Assembly (NCBI GenBank): GCA_028641055.1
Contig: CM054060.1
Coordinates: forward strand, 312,156,949-312,220,948
Source: Alopecurus myosuroides
Lineage: Eukaryota > Streptophyta > Magnoliopsida > Poales > Poaceae
DNA length: 64,000 nucleotides
Reading direction: 5' to 3'
Both the position numbers and the translations under genes were made by a program. This document shows, one piece after another, positions 10,868 through 23,200 of the stretch (position 1 is its first letter; each line of letters begins with the position of its first letter). The notes under the pieces are model-generated. The model had not been told where the DNA came from, ran no database searches, and saw only the letters and a list, made by a program, of their open reading frames with translations.

Positions 10868-11108
10868 TCTAGGCAGGAGTATGACTAGCAGATCAGATCC
10901 ACTCTTTCCTAATAAACTTGTGACTCGAACGGGGCATAATATCATTCCAGATTATCCAGTCATGTGTGAAAACATTGCAGATCACTTCCTCTTCTTCTGC
11001 AACGTTTTCACACATGATATAGATAATCTGGGATGCTACAACTGTTATGTCCCGTTCGAGTCGCAACTTTACTCTGCAAGACTCGATCAGATCTACTAGT
11101 CATACTTC
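10868..11108. repeat. long hairpin with arms containing ORF-tail sequence (CACTA-1)
   Basis: Arms of about 110 bp pair around a short centre near 10985-10995. Inner arms share CAGATTATCC/GGATAATCTG, and further out AACGGGNCATAA and its complement. The outer part of the left arm (from 10868) matches the stop-codon region of the ORF at 37609-38154. The homologous hairpin in CACTA-2 is 33385-33645. Confidence 0.8.
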
Positions 11109-11149
11109 TTACTAAAGTTCAGAAACCCTTGTTCCTGTTAAGAGGTACT

Positions 11150-11428
11150 ATAGGGGATACTACGTCTGCGAGTTCATTCATCAGACGACCTGTCCCAAGG
11201 GCAGAGATTTAAACCACCTTCATGTACGTCAGTCGTCAATTTTTCTTATTACCATCTATTTTAGTTACTTAGTTTTATTAATATATATTGACCACTCTTC
11301 TTTATATTAGACCGAATGGCTCCGGGACGGTCTTCTACCAAGGGACCGCATACGAGCAATTTAGGAGGAAATTGCGGGCTTCTTAGATGCAGAGGTCCTA
11401 AATGTAAATGGAGAGTACTATAGCGCCG
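11150..11428 (+). pseudogene. fragment of Ulp1-like protease exons (CACTA-1)
   Basis: The last two exons of the TNPA-like/Ulp1 gene survive. One begins within the catalytic-Cys exon (GYYVCEFI region, donor after about 11220) and the other (about 11315-11428) encodes the WLRDGLLPRDRIRA tail. An in-frame TAG interrupts the tail after RAI. Everything upstream was removed by the internal deletion, so no function is possible. Confidence 0.75.
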
Positions 11429-11544
11429 GTTGGAACTGAATTTTATTTTGTAATTCATTCGATCGGTCATGTAATATGCTCGATATACTTAGCTTATGTA
11501 TTATAAGTTTTCCTTCTTTTTCTATATATATATGTGTTACTTAT

Positions 11545-11690
11545 TCACTCGTGGGATCCGGGAGGTCCAGGGGGGCACCGAGGCTCCTCTCTTCTCGTGG
11601 GATCCGGGAGGTCCGGGGAAGGGCCACCGGGATCCTCTCTTCTCATGGGATCCGGGAGGTCCGGGGAGGGGCGACCAAGGCTCCTTATCA
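11545..11690. repeat. ~49-bp tandem repeat, 3 copies (CACTA-1)
   Basis: Each unit contains GTGGGATCCGGGAGGTCC. The inverted counterpart with three units is 28228-28368. Confidence 0.85.
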
Positions 11691-11817
11691 GTGTATGGTG
11701 ACAGGGGTATCGTAAAATCGAATCGGTCACAAAACAGAAAATAAAAAGAAAAACAATAAAGAGAAAAAAATATTTCGCGGCAGAGAAAATGGCAAAACTG
11801 CTGCCGCGACAGAGTAG

Positions 11818-12018
11818 TCATTCATCCCGGTTCGTGTTAAGAACCGGGACGAATGCCCGTGGCGAGGTTCGCCACGTGGTCAGCCCCATTTGTCCCGGGT
11901 CCTGGCACAACCGGGACCAATGGCTGAGGGCCATTTGTCCCGGCTGGCCCATCCCAGTTGCACAACCGGGACAAATAGCCCTTACGAACCGGGACCAATG
12001 CCCCTATTTCCACTAGTG
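11818..12018. repeat. right terminal and subterminal repeats of CACTA-1
   Basis: Several copies of CCCGGTTNGTxxAACCGGGA-type motifs in both orientations lead to the terminal TTTCCACTAGTG. These are typical CACTA subterminal transposase-binding repeats. The match at the other element is 27891-28120. Confidence 0.85.
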
Positions 12019-12737
12019 TGGGCTACCCGTCACGATACATTCGGTTCCGTAACAATCTCTTCCTTCTTTCTCCACTTCTCTCGATCTCACACACTGCCCA
12101 CTTAACTGCATGCCCTTTTCTCCCGTTGAGGCGAACCACCATGAGCTTCTCCTAGTGCCCACCTACATCGCTAGGTCTCCGTACGCTCACATGTTGAAGC
12201 TCCGATCAAGCAGTCAGCTTAATTAAGTGCTTAGGGCATCTCCTGCGGGGCTGCTCATTTTTGTACCAAATTGGTCCGTAATCTGTCTGTTTGAGCATCG
12301 GTCCGCGCTGCACGGACAGGGGCCGGGCCAGGTGCCCCCTGCGGGGCTGCTCATACCAAAACCGGACGTTCATATAGATATGGTAGGGCCCATAAGGTCC
12401 CATAGGTTTACAATTAAAAAAGAAATAAAAAAGTCTAGCCCTAGCTAGACGGCCACTGGCCAGTGGCCTCGCGGCGGCCGGAGTTTCCCCGGAGCATCCC
12501 TAGTCCAGGATGATGTACTCCGGGGTGTCAGGAGCGAGGTGGGGGGAGCGCGGCGGCCCTCTAAGGAGTAGGCGGCTGGGTGGCGGGCTGGGGCTTTGCT
12601 TCCCAGATGTCTGAGGGGGTGTTCGTGAAAGAACACCGCGAGAACCCATATGTCATTGACCGCGACCGTTTGATGCCACAGTTCCGGGGTAAGGACCCTC
12701 GATTCCACACTGTCTTTCATAGCTAAATATATCATGA
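12019..12737. other. unclassified sequence between CACTA-1 and gag-like remnant
   Basis: No gene is seen. A 16-bp element CTGCGGGGCTGCTCAT occurs twice (12243 and 12339). The start GGGCATCTCCTGCGGGG resembles ends of some grass DNA transposons, but no inverted terminal repeat pair can be shown. Confidence 0.4.
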
Positions 12738-13931
12738 GATTTTTCTGAGAAGCCCAAGGAGAATGTTGCTCCTCAACATGCTATTAATTTTGGGCATCTG
12801 GAGAGGAATCCCAAGTATTTTTGGGAGGCATTAGAGATTGTTGATTCCTTTGGACTTGCTCCCATCATGAGTGTCCAACAAGATTATGATGAAGATTTAG
12901 TTTGTCGTTTCTTGGCCACAGTGCATCTCGCCAATGAGACAGAGTGTCATCTTATTTGGATGACCAATGGACGACAACTGACTATCAAGTGGTCTGAAGT
13001 TGGAACTCTTCTTGGAGGATACCCGGATCATGGACCATTTTCCGGTGGGGAGAAGTTTGACAATGGGTGGTTCCGTATTCATGCCATCAAGAGTCAATCT
13101 CTCTCCAAGGATCAACTCACCCCTATGTATCACTGGAAGAAATTTGCAGTTGATTTCGTCAAGGGTCTCTACCCCACTTATGATATCATGCTCCGTATCT
13201 ATCGCGAGACCATCAACCCAAAGGCGGGGAATGTCGATGAGATCCAAGGCTTCCTCAAGAATCTTATGCTTTGCACTCATGAGAAGCGGCTTGCCGGTTC
13301 AACGCAGAAGCTCGATGTACTAGATTATCTATGGAATGAGCTATGGCACGTGGTTATCAACCGCAAGAATGCTTGCCTTGGGCCCTTTATTATGAAGATC
13401 ATCTTGCATGTGTGGGCGGACAAGTTCCCGGAATAACCTTTTGGTGATGCTAATTGGATCCCTCACATGGAGAAGAAACTTCTCATCAAGGACCACACCG
13501 AGCCCATTGTGCATCCTACACCGGCTCCTCGCAAAAACAAGGCCAAACCACGTGTTATCATTGATGAGGAAAAAGAAGAAGAGGCAGGTCCCTCTCACCC
13601 TCCTCCTTCTGACAATGCTTTCAAGTGGATGGCAAGGGCTCTCAAGAAGGTGTTCAAATTGAAAAAGAAGATTGAGCAGCGTCAATGGGAATCCCACTAT
13701 GATAAGGAGCTCAAGCACCACAAGGCAGCCTAGGCAGAGCGTCAGCTTCGTCGTGATGGTGGCGAGTCAGTGGAGTCCCCGGTGCTACCTAGCATCACTA
13801 ACTGGGACAAGTGGCAGACCAAGGACTCCGCCGGTAAGCTCATTGAATGGTCTAACGAGGAAGAAGGAGAAGAAGTCAGCAGCTCTCGCCGCCGTTCCCG
13901 CCCTCCGAGCCTGGATATCTCCACCGAGTGA
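12738..13931 (+). pseudogene. retrotransposon gag-like ORF, broken by two in-frame stops
   Basis: One frame stays similar in style over 398 codons but has stops at 13434-13436 and 13731-13733 before the final TGA at 13929. The first part is mostly globular (NFGHLERNPKYFWE early, then a W-rich region). The second part is Lys/Glu-rich with Pro-rich linkers, ending in an Arg/Ser-rich tail. It resembles an ORF common in wheat retroelements, but no catalytic domain is present. It is followed by LTR-like sequence. The exact family is not certain. Confidence 0.5.
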
Positions 13932-13984
13932 TCTTCGTGGCGTTAGCATCGGTTTCTCCGGTGAATCCGCGTGGGCTGCTCAAA

Positions 13985-14713
13985 CGACCACTTGGGGAGG
14001 GGCTATAAATACCCCTTCCCCTACCTCATAAATGCTAAGCTTTTCCCACTCTCTCTCCTATCCATTAATGAAAGCTTCAACCTTATAGATCTCCCTCTCC
14101 AACCATCCAAACACTCCCATACTTTGTGGAGAGCTAGAGGAGACCTAGATCCACACTTCCAGCAAAGAAATTACAAATCCATCCACCACATCCTAGTAGA
14201 TCTAGAATCCTACTTGAGGCCTAAAAACCTTAGTATATCTTGTGCTTGTAGCTTCCACCTTGTTGCAAGAAGCTCAGGATTGCTTGAGAGCCTCCATCCA
14301 TCTTGTGGAGTGACCTCGAGCTCATGTAAGGGTTCGGTCAACGCCTTCAAGTCGACCTCATAGTGGAAACGAGAATCTCCCTCACCGGAGAAGCTCAAGG
14401 AGAATAAGGTGTGCACAACCGTGCTATTAAGGAGCGCCTAGGTGGCTCCCCACCTCTCCAACGTAGACGTACTTCTATTGAGAAGGAACTACGGGAAACA
14501 TATCCTTGTCTCCTTGTTTACACCTGTGGTTTATCTTGTTGCCTTTCGTTTTACTTCCATTGCGTATCTTATATTGTATCACTTAGGTTGCTCACCTAGT
14601 TGCACATCTAGAGAACCTTACTTTATCTTGCTTAGCCATAATTAAAAGGATAAGAAGAAAAATTGGTAGTCAACCAATTCACCCCTCCTCTAGTTGACCA
14701 TAGTGCACTTTCA
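13985..14713 (+). repeat. LTR-like sequence with TATA box
   Basis: A CTATAAATA box lies at about 14003, followed by a leader-like, stop-rich stretch. The end, CCTCCTCTAGTTGACCATAG ... TTTCA at 14713, looks like the 3' end of a plant LTR. It may be the 3' LTR of the gag-like remnant. The start is not defined exactly. Confidence 0.45.
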
Positions 14714-14939
14714 CTAACATTTGAAACTTCGGAAAAATAATAAGATATTGATTAATTCAAACCAACTATTTCGGCTGCTATGTCACATAACATGAATAAC
14801 TTTTCCAAATTTTTTTGGATTTTTTCGAATTTCTATCACCTGTTTCTAGACCTGTTTGAAATCGTTGCGGTCACCGTCCGCTTCTTGGGGTTGAATCATG
14901 CGTGGATCTTTCTGTATCTTTGGAAATTGGTACTTGCGA

Positions 14940-16800
14940 AACTATAAATGATTTTTGTGAAAAATAACGGGTGAGCAGTGAGGGACCTGTAGTTCAAAAT
15001 CGGGCATTTTCCACCTAAATCGGCAATAATCCGTTAAATTGCCGAAAATATCCAGGAATCCAGGAAACTCGTGCATTTTGGCGACGGAACCTATAATGTG
15101 TTATATTTTACCTACAAATAGCCAAATTTTTTCCTCTAAAAATATTTTCATACGCCTCTTTTGAAAAAGATAAATTCCTGTTGATTCAACTGAAACCGGG
15201 CCAAATTTGAACTACAGGTACCTCGTAGTTTGCTCATGTATTTTAAAATCATTTTTAGGTACAAAAGTACCTATTTCATCATAGATACACCAAGAGTTTT
15301 GTGAGATTCAATACCTAGATATGAACGGTCACGTCCCCCGTTTTGACCGTTTACCGAAATCGGCATATAAGGTTAAAAAAGGTTCAAAAAAATAAAAAAA
15401 ATGGATAACCTTCGCAATGTGTCATAATAAGTTCCCTAGTATCCACCAAAAATAATAAACTTGAAATACGACAATTGGGTTGAAAAGGTGTTCACCGAAA
15501 TGAGCTATCATCTACGAAGATTCCTGGGTTTCGGGCCAAATGACTTATGTTATGGCCACTTTCATGGCATAGTTTGTTTAAATGTGCCCATATTCCACAC
15601 AAACATGCATATTGGAACAACTAACAATATGGGAGAAGAAAGTATTATTTTTCTTTAAATAAAAACATCATTTTCCATTTTCGGAGTGTCAAAAATGGGT
15701 TTTTTGTGAAGCACATACACAAATATGACACAAAATGTACAGAGTAAAATTATACAGAAAATATGTCATATTTGATCTACAAATAACCAAATTCCTACCT
15801 CCCAGTAGCTCTAAATACACCTCTTTTAAAAAATACAAATTTCTTTCGATTCAGTTGAAACCGGGCCAATTTGAACTACATGTGCCTCATAGTTTGCTCA
15901 TGATTTTTTATAAAAATCATTTTTAGATACGAAGTACCTATTTCTTCAGAGATACACCAAGATTTTCACAATATTCATCCCCTAGCTATGAAAGGTAATG
16001 CCCGCCGTCTTGGCTTTTTCCTAAAACCTAGAAAATTCCAAAAAATTCATAAAAATAGAAATGATGCAACACCTTCGCGTGGTGTTATTATATATGTCCT
16101 AGTATACACCAAAAATAATAAACTTGGAATATGACAATTGGGTTGAAAAGGTGTTCACAGAAATGAGCTATCATCTACGAACATTCTTGGGTTTCGGGCC
16201 AAATGACGGATGTTATGGCCACTTTCATGGCATAGTTTGTTTAAATGCTCCCATATTCCAGACAAAGATGCATATTGGAACAACTAACAATATTGACGAA
16301 GAAAGTTTTATTTTTCTTTGAATAAAAACATCATTTTCCATTTTCGGAGTGTAAAAAGTGGTTTTTTTGTGAAGCACATACACAAAATATTACACAAAAA
16401 TGTATAAAGTAAAATTACAAAGCAAATATGTCATATTTGATCTAAAAAAACCAAATTCCTACCTCTCAGTAGCTCTAAATACACCTCTTTTGAAAAAGAC
16501 ATATTTTTGCCGATTCAGCTGAAACCGGGCCAAATTTGAACTACAGGTGCCTCATAGTTTGCTCATGATTTTTTATAAAAATTATTTTTAGATACGCAAG
16601 TACCTATTTCTTCAAAGAAACACCAAGAGTTTCACAATATTCATCCCCTAGCTATCATGGGTAATGCCCGCCGTCTTGACTTTTTCCTAAAATCGGCATA
16701 GAAAATTCAAAAAAAAAATAAAAAAAAATGTTGAAATAATGCAACATCTTCGCGTGGTGTTATTATATATTTCCTAGTATTCAAAAAAATAACGGGCGAT
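14940..16800. repeat. ~660-bp tandem repeat, nearly three copies
   Basis: Landmarks recur at constant spacing: CTGAAACCGGGCCAA near 15190, 15855 and 16520; GACAATTGGGTTGAAAAGGT near 15470 and 16133; AAAAATAACGGG near 14960 and 16788. Short frames in it (for example 15461-15658 and 16124-16321) are repeat copies and not supported as genes. Origin unknown. Confidence 0.85.
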
Positions 16801-18385
16801 CCGTGAAGTAGCTGCAGTTCAAAATCGGGTAGTTTCGAGCTGAATCGGCAGGAAACTGTTTAAATGGGCTAAAATAGGCAGAATTCCCGGAAACGCGTAC
16901 TTTTTGGTGATGTAGCCTAGAATGAGGTCTACTTCGATGGGAAAATGGATCGGTGCCATTTCGGACGATGGTCTTGGGAGCTGCTTCACAGAAAATGCCG
17001 TTTTGAGCGCTGAGAAAATTGTTCTTTTTTGAAATTTTCATTTATTCAAATGTGATTAAGAAAAATGCCCCCAGAGCACCACTCGAACACCCCTCAAATC
17101 CACCTCCAGTAAAATTGTGGCGCTTACATGTGGGCCCCCGTCCGTGGGACCCACATGTCAGTGAGGCCCGTAGGGCAGACAGGAGTCCACCTCCTCGACT
17201 CCACCTCCTCTTCAATTCCCCCCACCCACCACTCTCCCTCGCCACTTTGCCTCCTCCACTCCCCCTCGTCAGTTCCGAGTACACGAAGAGCCAGCCACCA
17301 TTTTCGTCTCCCGCGCCAGCCACCGATTCCGTCGCCCGCGCTGGCAGAAACCCCCACTCATGGTGAGATCTCATGTCCCTCCTCGTGTCCCTCCTCCGCC
17401 GATGTTTCTGCTAGATTTTGGGCAACAACGACCATCGCCGCCGTTTCCTCGTGTCCCTCCTCCGCCGCTGTTTCTGCTAGATTTAGAGCAACGACGACCA
17501 TCGCCGCCGTTTCCTCGTGTCGCACCGATTCTTTCACGTGTGGATTTTCCTCTCCCCCTCCATCTTTATCCTTTTTTTCGAGTAATCACAGGAAAGAGCA
17601 CTAGGCTCTCAGTGCGAACAAGACGGTGGATTTCATGTCTAGTGGTACAAATAGATCTAAATTTTATCTTTGTGCACTGATGTTGTTGCTGTGTAGTTTG
17701 TAGGAAGATATTACCTTTGTGCACTGTTGTTGTGTAGTTTGTAGGAAGATATAACCTTTGTAGGAAGATATTACCTTTGTGCACTTTGTGATTGGAAGTT
17801 GTTGGTGAACCTTGTGATTGGAGGTTGAATATTTCAGCACTGATGCATGTCTTGATTGGTAGTTGTTAGAGGTAACAATGCACATTTAGTGGTTTTTGTT
17901 TGTAGCTGCTAGAGGTAACAATGCACATTTCAGCACTGCTGTGAACATGTATTGATTGGTAGCTGTAGCTGGTTAGATTATTATACTTGTTGCACCTCGT
18001 TAGATTATTATACGTGTTGTTACTTTGGTGAAAGAGAAGAAGAAAAAGGTTGCTTCCCATGTTTCTTTCAATCCATCATAAGTCAAGTGTTGCAGTTGAA
18101 CAATCATTTTTAAGATTGACTTGTATTTGGGCAAACAGGAAACCAAGGCTTTGTAGTGAAGCTTTTGTTCAGACATGAGAAAATAATCTTTGTGCTACCT
18201 TCGTTGGTTAGTTATAGTACATGTGAAATATATGCTTCTTGTATACATTTCTGTGGACATATGCACTATATGGTTAGTTCAAATATATGTGAAAGTAGTA
18301 TCTAATTACTGAAGCTGTTAATTTTGGAAACATTTATGTGGCCATGTGCACTATATAATTATTGTTGTCTTTTTTTTAGGCCACA
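16801..18385 (+). other. upstream region of B3-like gene with short repeats
   Basis: From about 17050 the sequence becomes GC-rich and leader-like, and from 17660 it becomes T-rich with degenerate minisatellite units (GTAGGAAGATATNACCTTTG). The candidate transcript would splice into the AG just before 18381. No convincing ORF. Confidence 0.4.
17381..17512. repeat. 66-bp tandem duplication
   Basis: Two units start with CCTCGTGTCCCTCCTCCGCC at 17381 and 17447 with only a few differences. Confidence 0.85.
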
Positions 18386-19119
18386 ATGGATGTGAAACAG
18401 GAGGAAGTTAACGCAAGTTCCATCAGTGACGATGAAGTGTTCCCTAGGACCAAGACCATCAGAGGTATGGATTGTACTCGTGCTTCTGATTTCTGTTAGT
18501 GCTAATCAGTTTTGTATTTACATTTCTTAATCCTTGTATGTGTGCCCAGATAATAAGGGCCATGACACCTATGCACCACATTGCGAGTTTGGCAACAAAG
18601 TTGCGATGGACCACCGACATGAGGCTTTGCTCAAGGAGTTATGTGCCAACAACAAACCAAACAAGCCATTCTACATCTGCAATTTGCAAAAGTCACACAC
18701 CATCAAAATCAAAGGAAAAATGGTATTGACATGTACTACACTTTCTTCATCTCTGTTGGTATCTGTTCGCACAGTGACTAATTGCTTACATTTTCCTTGC
18801 AGTATTTCACCAAAAAATATACCAAGGATCACCTCAGCAAGCACCTAAGGCACCTGCCTAGCAAGGAAGCTACCATTAAGGTCTATCAAAAAAATAAAAG
18901 GCGAAAGTGATGTCAAGATCCTGCTTGGGAAAGCCAAAGGTGAGAACAGGGCCATGATGACGATGCAACGGATGTCTGTGGTGAACAAATGGGGCGAGAA
19001 GTACAAAGTGGGAGATATCATTCTCTTCTGGTTTCGCCGCACCCCCAAGAACACTTCAGGTCTCAAGGTGGTTGTGAAGAAGCTGAAGCCATGTGGACGG
19101 CTGTGTGAAGAAGCTTAAG
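18386..19119 (+). pseudogene. B3-like DNA-binding protein gene, frameshifted
   Basis: Three exons join well: 18386-18464, 18550-18722 and 18803-19119, with GT/AG introns. The first two give an acidic N-terminus and a short Cys/His-containing segment. Exon 3 starts with YFTKKYTKDHL and, after a shift of one base in the A-run near 18888-18894, continues with a stretch ending KYKVGDIILFWF. This pattern resembles the plant B3 DNA-binding fold. Without the shift the frame stops at 18908. It may be a real indel, a sequencing error, or an unrecognised splice. The gene is convergent with the decayed transposase at 20270-23850, and B3-like genes carried by CACTA elements are possible, but membership is unproven. 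Confidence 0.5.
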
Positions 19120-19450
19120 CCAGTCTGATGCTCTAGTTAGAGGGTGTCTGATGCTTTTGAACTGACAAGATGTTTATGTCTGGTTTTTAAGCTAGAGTGA
19201 TGTTAGTAATGTTTGTGTCTGAAATTATGTGATGTGTCTGTCAGGTTATGGAACCTATGTCAGTTTGTCAAGCTAGAGTCTTATGCTTTTGAACTTAAGA
19301 AGAACCTATGTTTTCTTTTGGCTGTTTGAACATGTTATGCCAGGTTATGGAATGTGTTCCAACAATGTGTTTGAACATGCTATGTCAGGTTATGGAATGT
19401 GTTCCAACAAGCTTCAGTATTACATTTTGTTAACCTCCAGTTAAATTTCA
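19120..19450. other. 3' flank of B3-like gene
   Basis: T-rich sequence with repeated TATGTCAGGTTATGGAATGTG-like phrases (near 19245, 19335 and 19385). This is probably 3' untranslated sequence. No gene seen. Confidence 0.4.
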
Positions 19451-19746
19451 CTTATATATAAAATGCGGTAAACATCCTACTATTACAAGATCACATATCT
19501 CTCCCAGTGGTAATGAACTATCTATTCAAACTAGAGGTCCTGGGTTCGAATCCTAGGCCTCAACCCTCTTTTTTCAAATATAGTCCCAGTCCTGAACTAT
19601 CCGTTTGAGTTCAGAGAATATGCAAGTTATATATAAAAGTTGTTATACATCACTATCTACCAATATCACTAATGCATCCTTATGGCAAGACACAATCGAA
19701 AGGAACCTAAGGTCTTGGGTTCTAGTCCCAGACCTCAACCTTTTTT
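19450..19746 (+). repeat. two tandem tRNA-like (SINE-like) units
   Basis: Unit 1 has an A-box-like CTCCCAGTGGTAATG (19501), a perfect B box GGTTCGAATCC (19543-19553) and a T6 run at 19569. Unit 2 has GGTTCTAGTCC (19718-19728) and T6 at 19741. Both are preceded by a similar TTATATATAAAA stretch, so this is a duplicated block. The layout fits tRNA-derived pol III promoters. A proper cloverleaf is not apparent. Confidence 0.5.
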
Positions 19747-19809
19747 GGTCATTTCTCAACATCAGGCATAAATTTAGTTGGTCATTTCTCAACAGAAAGC
19801 ACCACTGAA

Positions 19810-20095
19810 ATTCATCAAGCAACTCGCTGCAAATTCATCAGAATTCATCCATCTACAAGTTTCAACAGAAACTCATCCATCTACAAGATGCATCAACTAC
19901 AAGTTTCACCAACAGGAATCAACTACAAGAAATTCATCCATCTACAAGATGCATCAACTACAAGATCCACCAGCGGGAATCAACTACAAGTTTCCCCAAC
20001 AGGAATCAACTACAAGTTTCACCAGCAGGAATCCAACAGAAGCTACATGCATCCATCTTGGAGAAATCAAGCAACTACAAGATGCATCAGGCTGC
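19810..20095. repeat. minisatellite of ATCAACTACAAGTTTCACCA-type units
   Basis: The words CATCTACAAGATGCATCAAC and GGAATCAACTACAAG recur many times at 24-35 bp spacing. Confidence 0.8.
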
Positions 20096-20268
20096 AATAC
20101 AATTCCAAAAGGTTAGTACTATCTAACATCAATGAAATTCCAGTAGGTTAGTACTATCAAAATTCCAGAAGCATAGTTATGTTTTTTACCTTCATGGCCA
20201 TCTGCTACTCATCGTCATTGATGCCAAAACCAGGAATTCTATGCCCAGTCCTATTTTCCTCATCATCA

Positions 20269-23200
20269 CTAGCATATGCAACATAGTACCATCTCCTTCA
20301 TCCTTGCTTTCATGTTCATCGAAAACAATTTTTTTTTCTTAATGACTTCTACAACTGCAGCATCTACAAGCACAGGTTCTTGCTGGTCCCTTCGCATTCT
20401 GGTTTGGACATTGGCTTCACGTGTCTGCACCGGAACTTCCGTACAATCATCATCCTGATATGCTAGGCCACCACCACCTGGACCCTTTTCCACTTCAGTT
20501 TCCTTAATACTCCACAAGTGTCTATGCTGGAACTTTTGCACAACTTGCCAACTTCCCTGCAAATCGGTGTCTGGCACATAGAATACCTTTGTTGCTTGTG
20601 TTGTCAGAATAAAAGAATCATTCTTAAACCAGAACCTTGCAGTGTTGATGCTTATAAAGTGTCCATCATCTCTCAATCTGGCATTCTTCTTGCCACCAAA
20701 ATCGAACCAGTCAGAACGAAATAAGACAACTTAATGATCGATGCCTCCGCTGGAGTTGTACTTCAAATGAATGATGCTTCTGAGGTGACCATAGAAGTTA
20801 AAAGGCTCACCATCGCGATCTCCCTCGGTGACTATTCCACTATTCTGTGTCTTTTTGTTTTTCTCGCGGTCAAGAGTGTGGTACCGAACACCGTCAACGA
20901 TACATGCTGAATACACTCTTACTCGCTTATCCGGCTAGCATGCCAAAGCAAAGAGATCATCACTGACCTTGTTCTCCTCATGCAACTTGCCAATCTGCAC
21001 AAAATAAATCAGGGTGAGTAACCCACAAAAAGAAGATCGTGTCATAACGGATTCCATGGCTAAAGATCTCACATTATTCTTAAACCATTTAGCAAATCCC
21101 TTGGCAAGCCTTTTATCAACAGGGATGCGGCTTTCTTATTGATTCAACTCTTCCTTGCAAATCCTGCAACCCAAGGAAAGAGTAGTGAGTTAAAACATCA
21201 GGTGGGTGATAAAAGTTGGGTTCCTTCCAACTCAAGGAGAAAATATAATGAGTGCACAAAATATAACTTACTCTATATATGGTCGCACCTCAGCGCAACT
21301 GCTGAGCACAAACCACACCATCTTGTCATATTCATCATCAACCTCCAAGTACTTTGACCCTCCAATAAATTTCACACCGTGCTTGAAAACTGACACATCA
21401 CCAATGTATGAATCACCCCTCTCACTATTTCTTCTTGGGCGATTCCATCTTGTTTCCAGATCATCAAAGTATCTTGAACAAAATTTCAAGCACTCATCGA
21501 CGACATAGGCTTCAGCAATCGAACCTTCAGGTCTCACCGTGTTTTGCACGAAACGCTTACAAGTAAGCAGCCTTCTTTCGACTAATAACATCCAGCCATA
21601 TTGCACAGGCCCTCTAAGCATTGCTTCTTTTGGTAAATGCACGGTCAAATGGACCATCACGGTGAAGAAGGCCGGAGGGAAGATCTTCTCAAGCTTGCAA
21701 AGAATTATTGGGATTTCCTTTTCAAGTCTTTTCAGCACAGATAACTTTACTGTTTTGCAGCACAGTTCTCTGAAGAGATTTCCCAGCTCAGCAACTGCTT
21801 CATATATATCATGATGCATGATTCCTCGGAGGTCGGCCGGCAAAATCCTTTGGAGAAGGATGTGACAATCATGAGTTTTCAGCCCATGGAGCTTGCGTCC
21901 ATCGGGGGAAACACACTTTGCTGGGTTAGCAGCATAACCATCGGGAAATCTCACGGCTCTGATGAACTCACAGAATGTACGTTTTTCTTCTTTACTCATT
22001 GTATACCATGCTGGTGGCATTTCAAATGAATCTTTGCCTTTAGGCCTTAGATGCAACTCTTCCCTTATGCCCATGTCTTCAAGATAAAGCCTGGAGTTCA
22101 AAGTGTCCCAAGCATTGCTTCAATGTTGAGGAATGTCCCAAGCATATTATCACATATATTTTTGTCGATGTGCATTACGTTTAGATTATTCCTCAATTTG
22201 AGATCAGGCCAGTATTCCAAGTCCCACAAACATGACCTTCGGTCCCAACATTGACCTTCCACACACTTTCTTTTCTTTACAAGCTTTCCCGGTTTCACAT
22301 CTTTGACCTTTTCGAGTTGCTGCTTCAGCTCTTCTTTACTGAATTCTGCCGGCTGGTCGCGGGTTTCAGTCTTACCATTAAACTATGTACTTCTTCGCCA
22401 GCGATGGTTTCGAGGAATAAAACGGTGATGCCCAACAAAGAAAATCTTGTTCCTTATCCTCATTGAGAAAGGGTTTTTGTCACAACGCACACATGCCTGA
22501 TAACCCGCCGTGATCCTCCCGGACAATGTGCAGTGCTGGAAAAATCATGGATGCACCATATGACTGCAGCACGCAGAGTGAACTTCTTGTCAGGAGTTAA
22601 GGCGTCGTATGTATTAGGTACACCATTCCAAAGATCGAGCAATTCTTCTACGAGAGGCTCCATAACGGCATCGAAATCCTTTCCTGGACACTCTGGACCC
22701 GGTATAAGCAACACCATCATAAAGTTGGACTGATCCATGCATGCCCATGGGGGCATGTTGTAGGGCACCACAAAAACTGGCCACATGCTATATGAAGTGC
22801 TCTGGTTTCCGAACGGATTAAACCCATCCGTGGCAAGGCAGAGTCTTATGTTCCTTAGGTCTTCTCCAAACTTTGGATATTTATTTTCAAAATCTTTCCA
22901 TGCTTCTCCCTCCGCTGGATGGCCCAACTCATCTTCCACAGGATGCTGATTGAGCTTGTGCCATTGTACATCATCTGATGATTTCTCCGAGAGAAACATC
23001 CGCTTTAGCTTTTCTTTCAAAGGAAAGTGCCTCAAAACATTCTGCGGTATCGATCTTTTCCCATCGGCATCTTTCCACCTTGAGACATTGCATTTGGGGC
23101 AGTTGTCACACAGGGCATAATCCTTCTGAAACAAGACACATTTATTTGGGCAGACATGTATTGAAACATAACCTAGACCCAACTTGCGGATTATGCTCAA

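Larger units (their letters stand above)
7648..12018 (+). mobile_element. CACTA-1, internally deleted CACTA element (other half beyond the inserted Tat element)
   Basis: The right end reads CCACTAGTG at 12010-12018. From there leftwards the sequence is the inverted counterpart of CACTA-2 from 27891 to about 37340, with one large gap: CACTA-2 28755-33350 (about 4.6 kb, most of the TNPA-like/Ulp1 gene) is missing at about 11130-11155. The transposase end of the element would lie left of the Tat element, outside the window. Orientation is given relative to CACTA-2, whose coding genes are mainly on minus. Confidence 0.88.

Noticed and set aside
15461..16321. Two related 65-aa proteins
   Set aside because: They are copies of one segment of the 660-bp tandem repeat, with no start context or domain.
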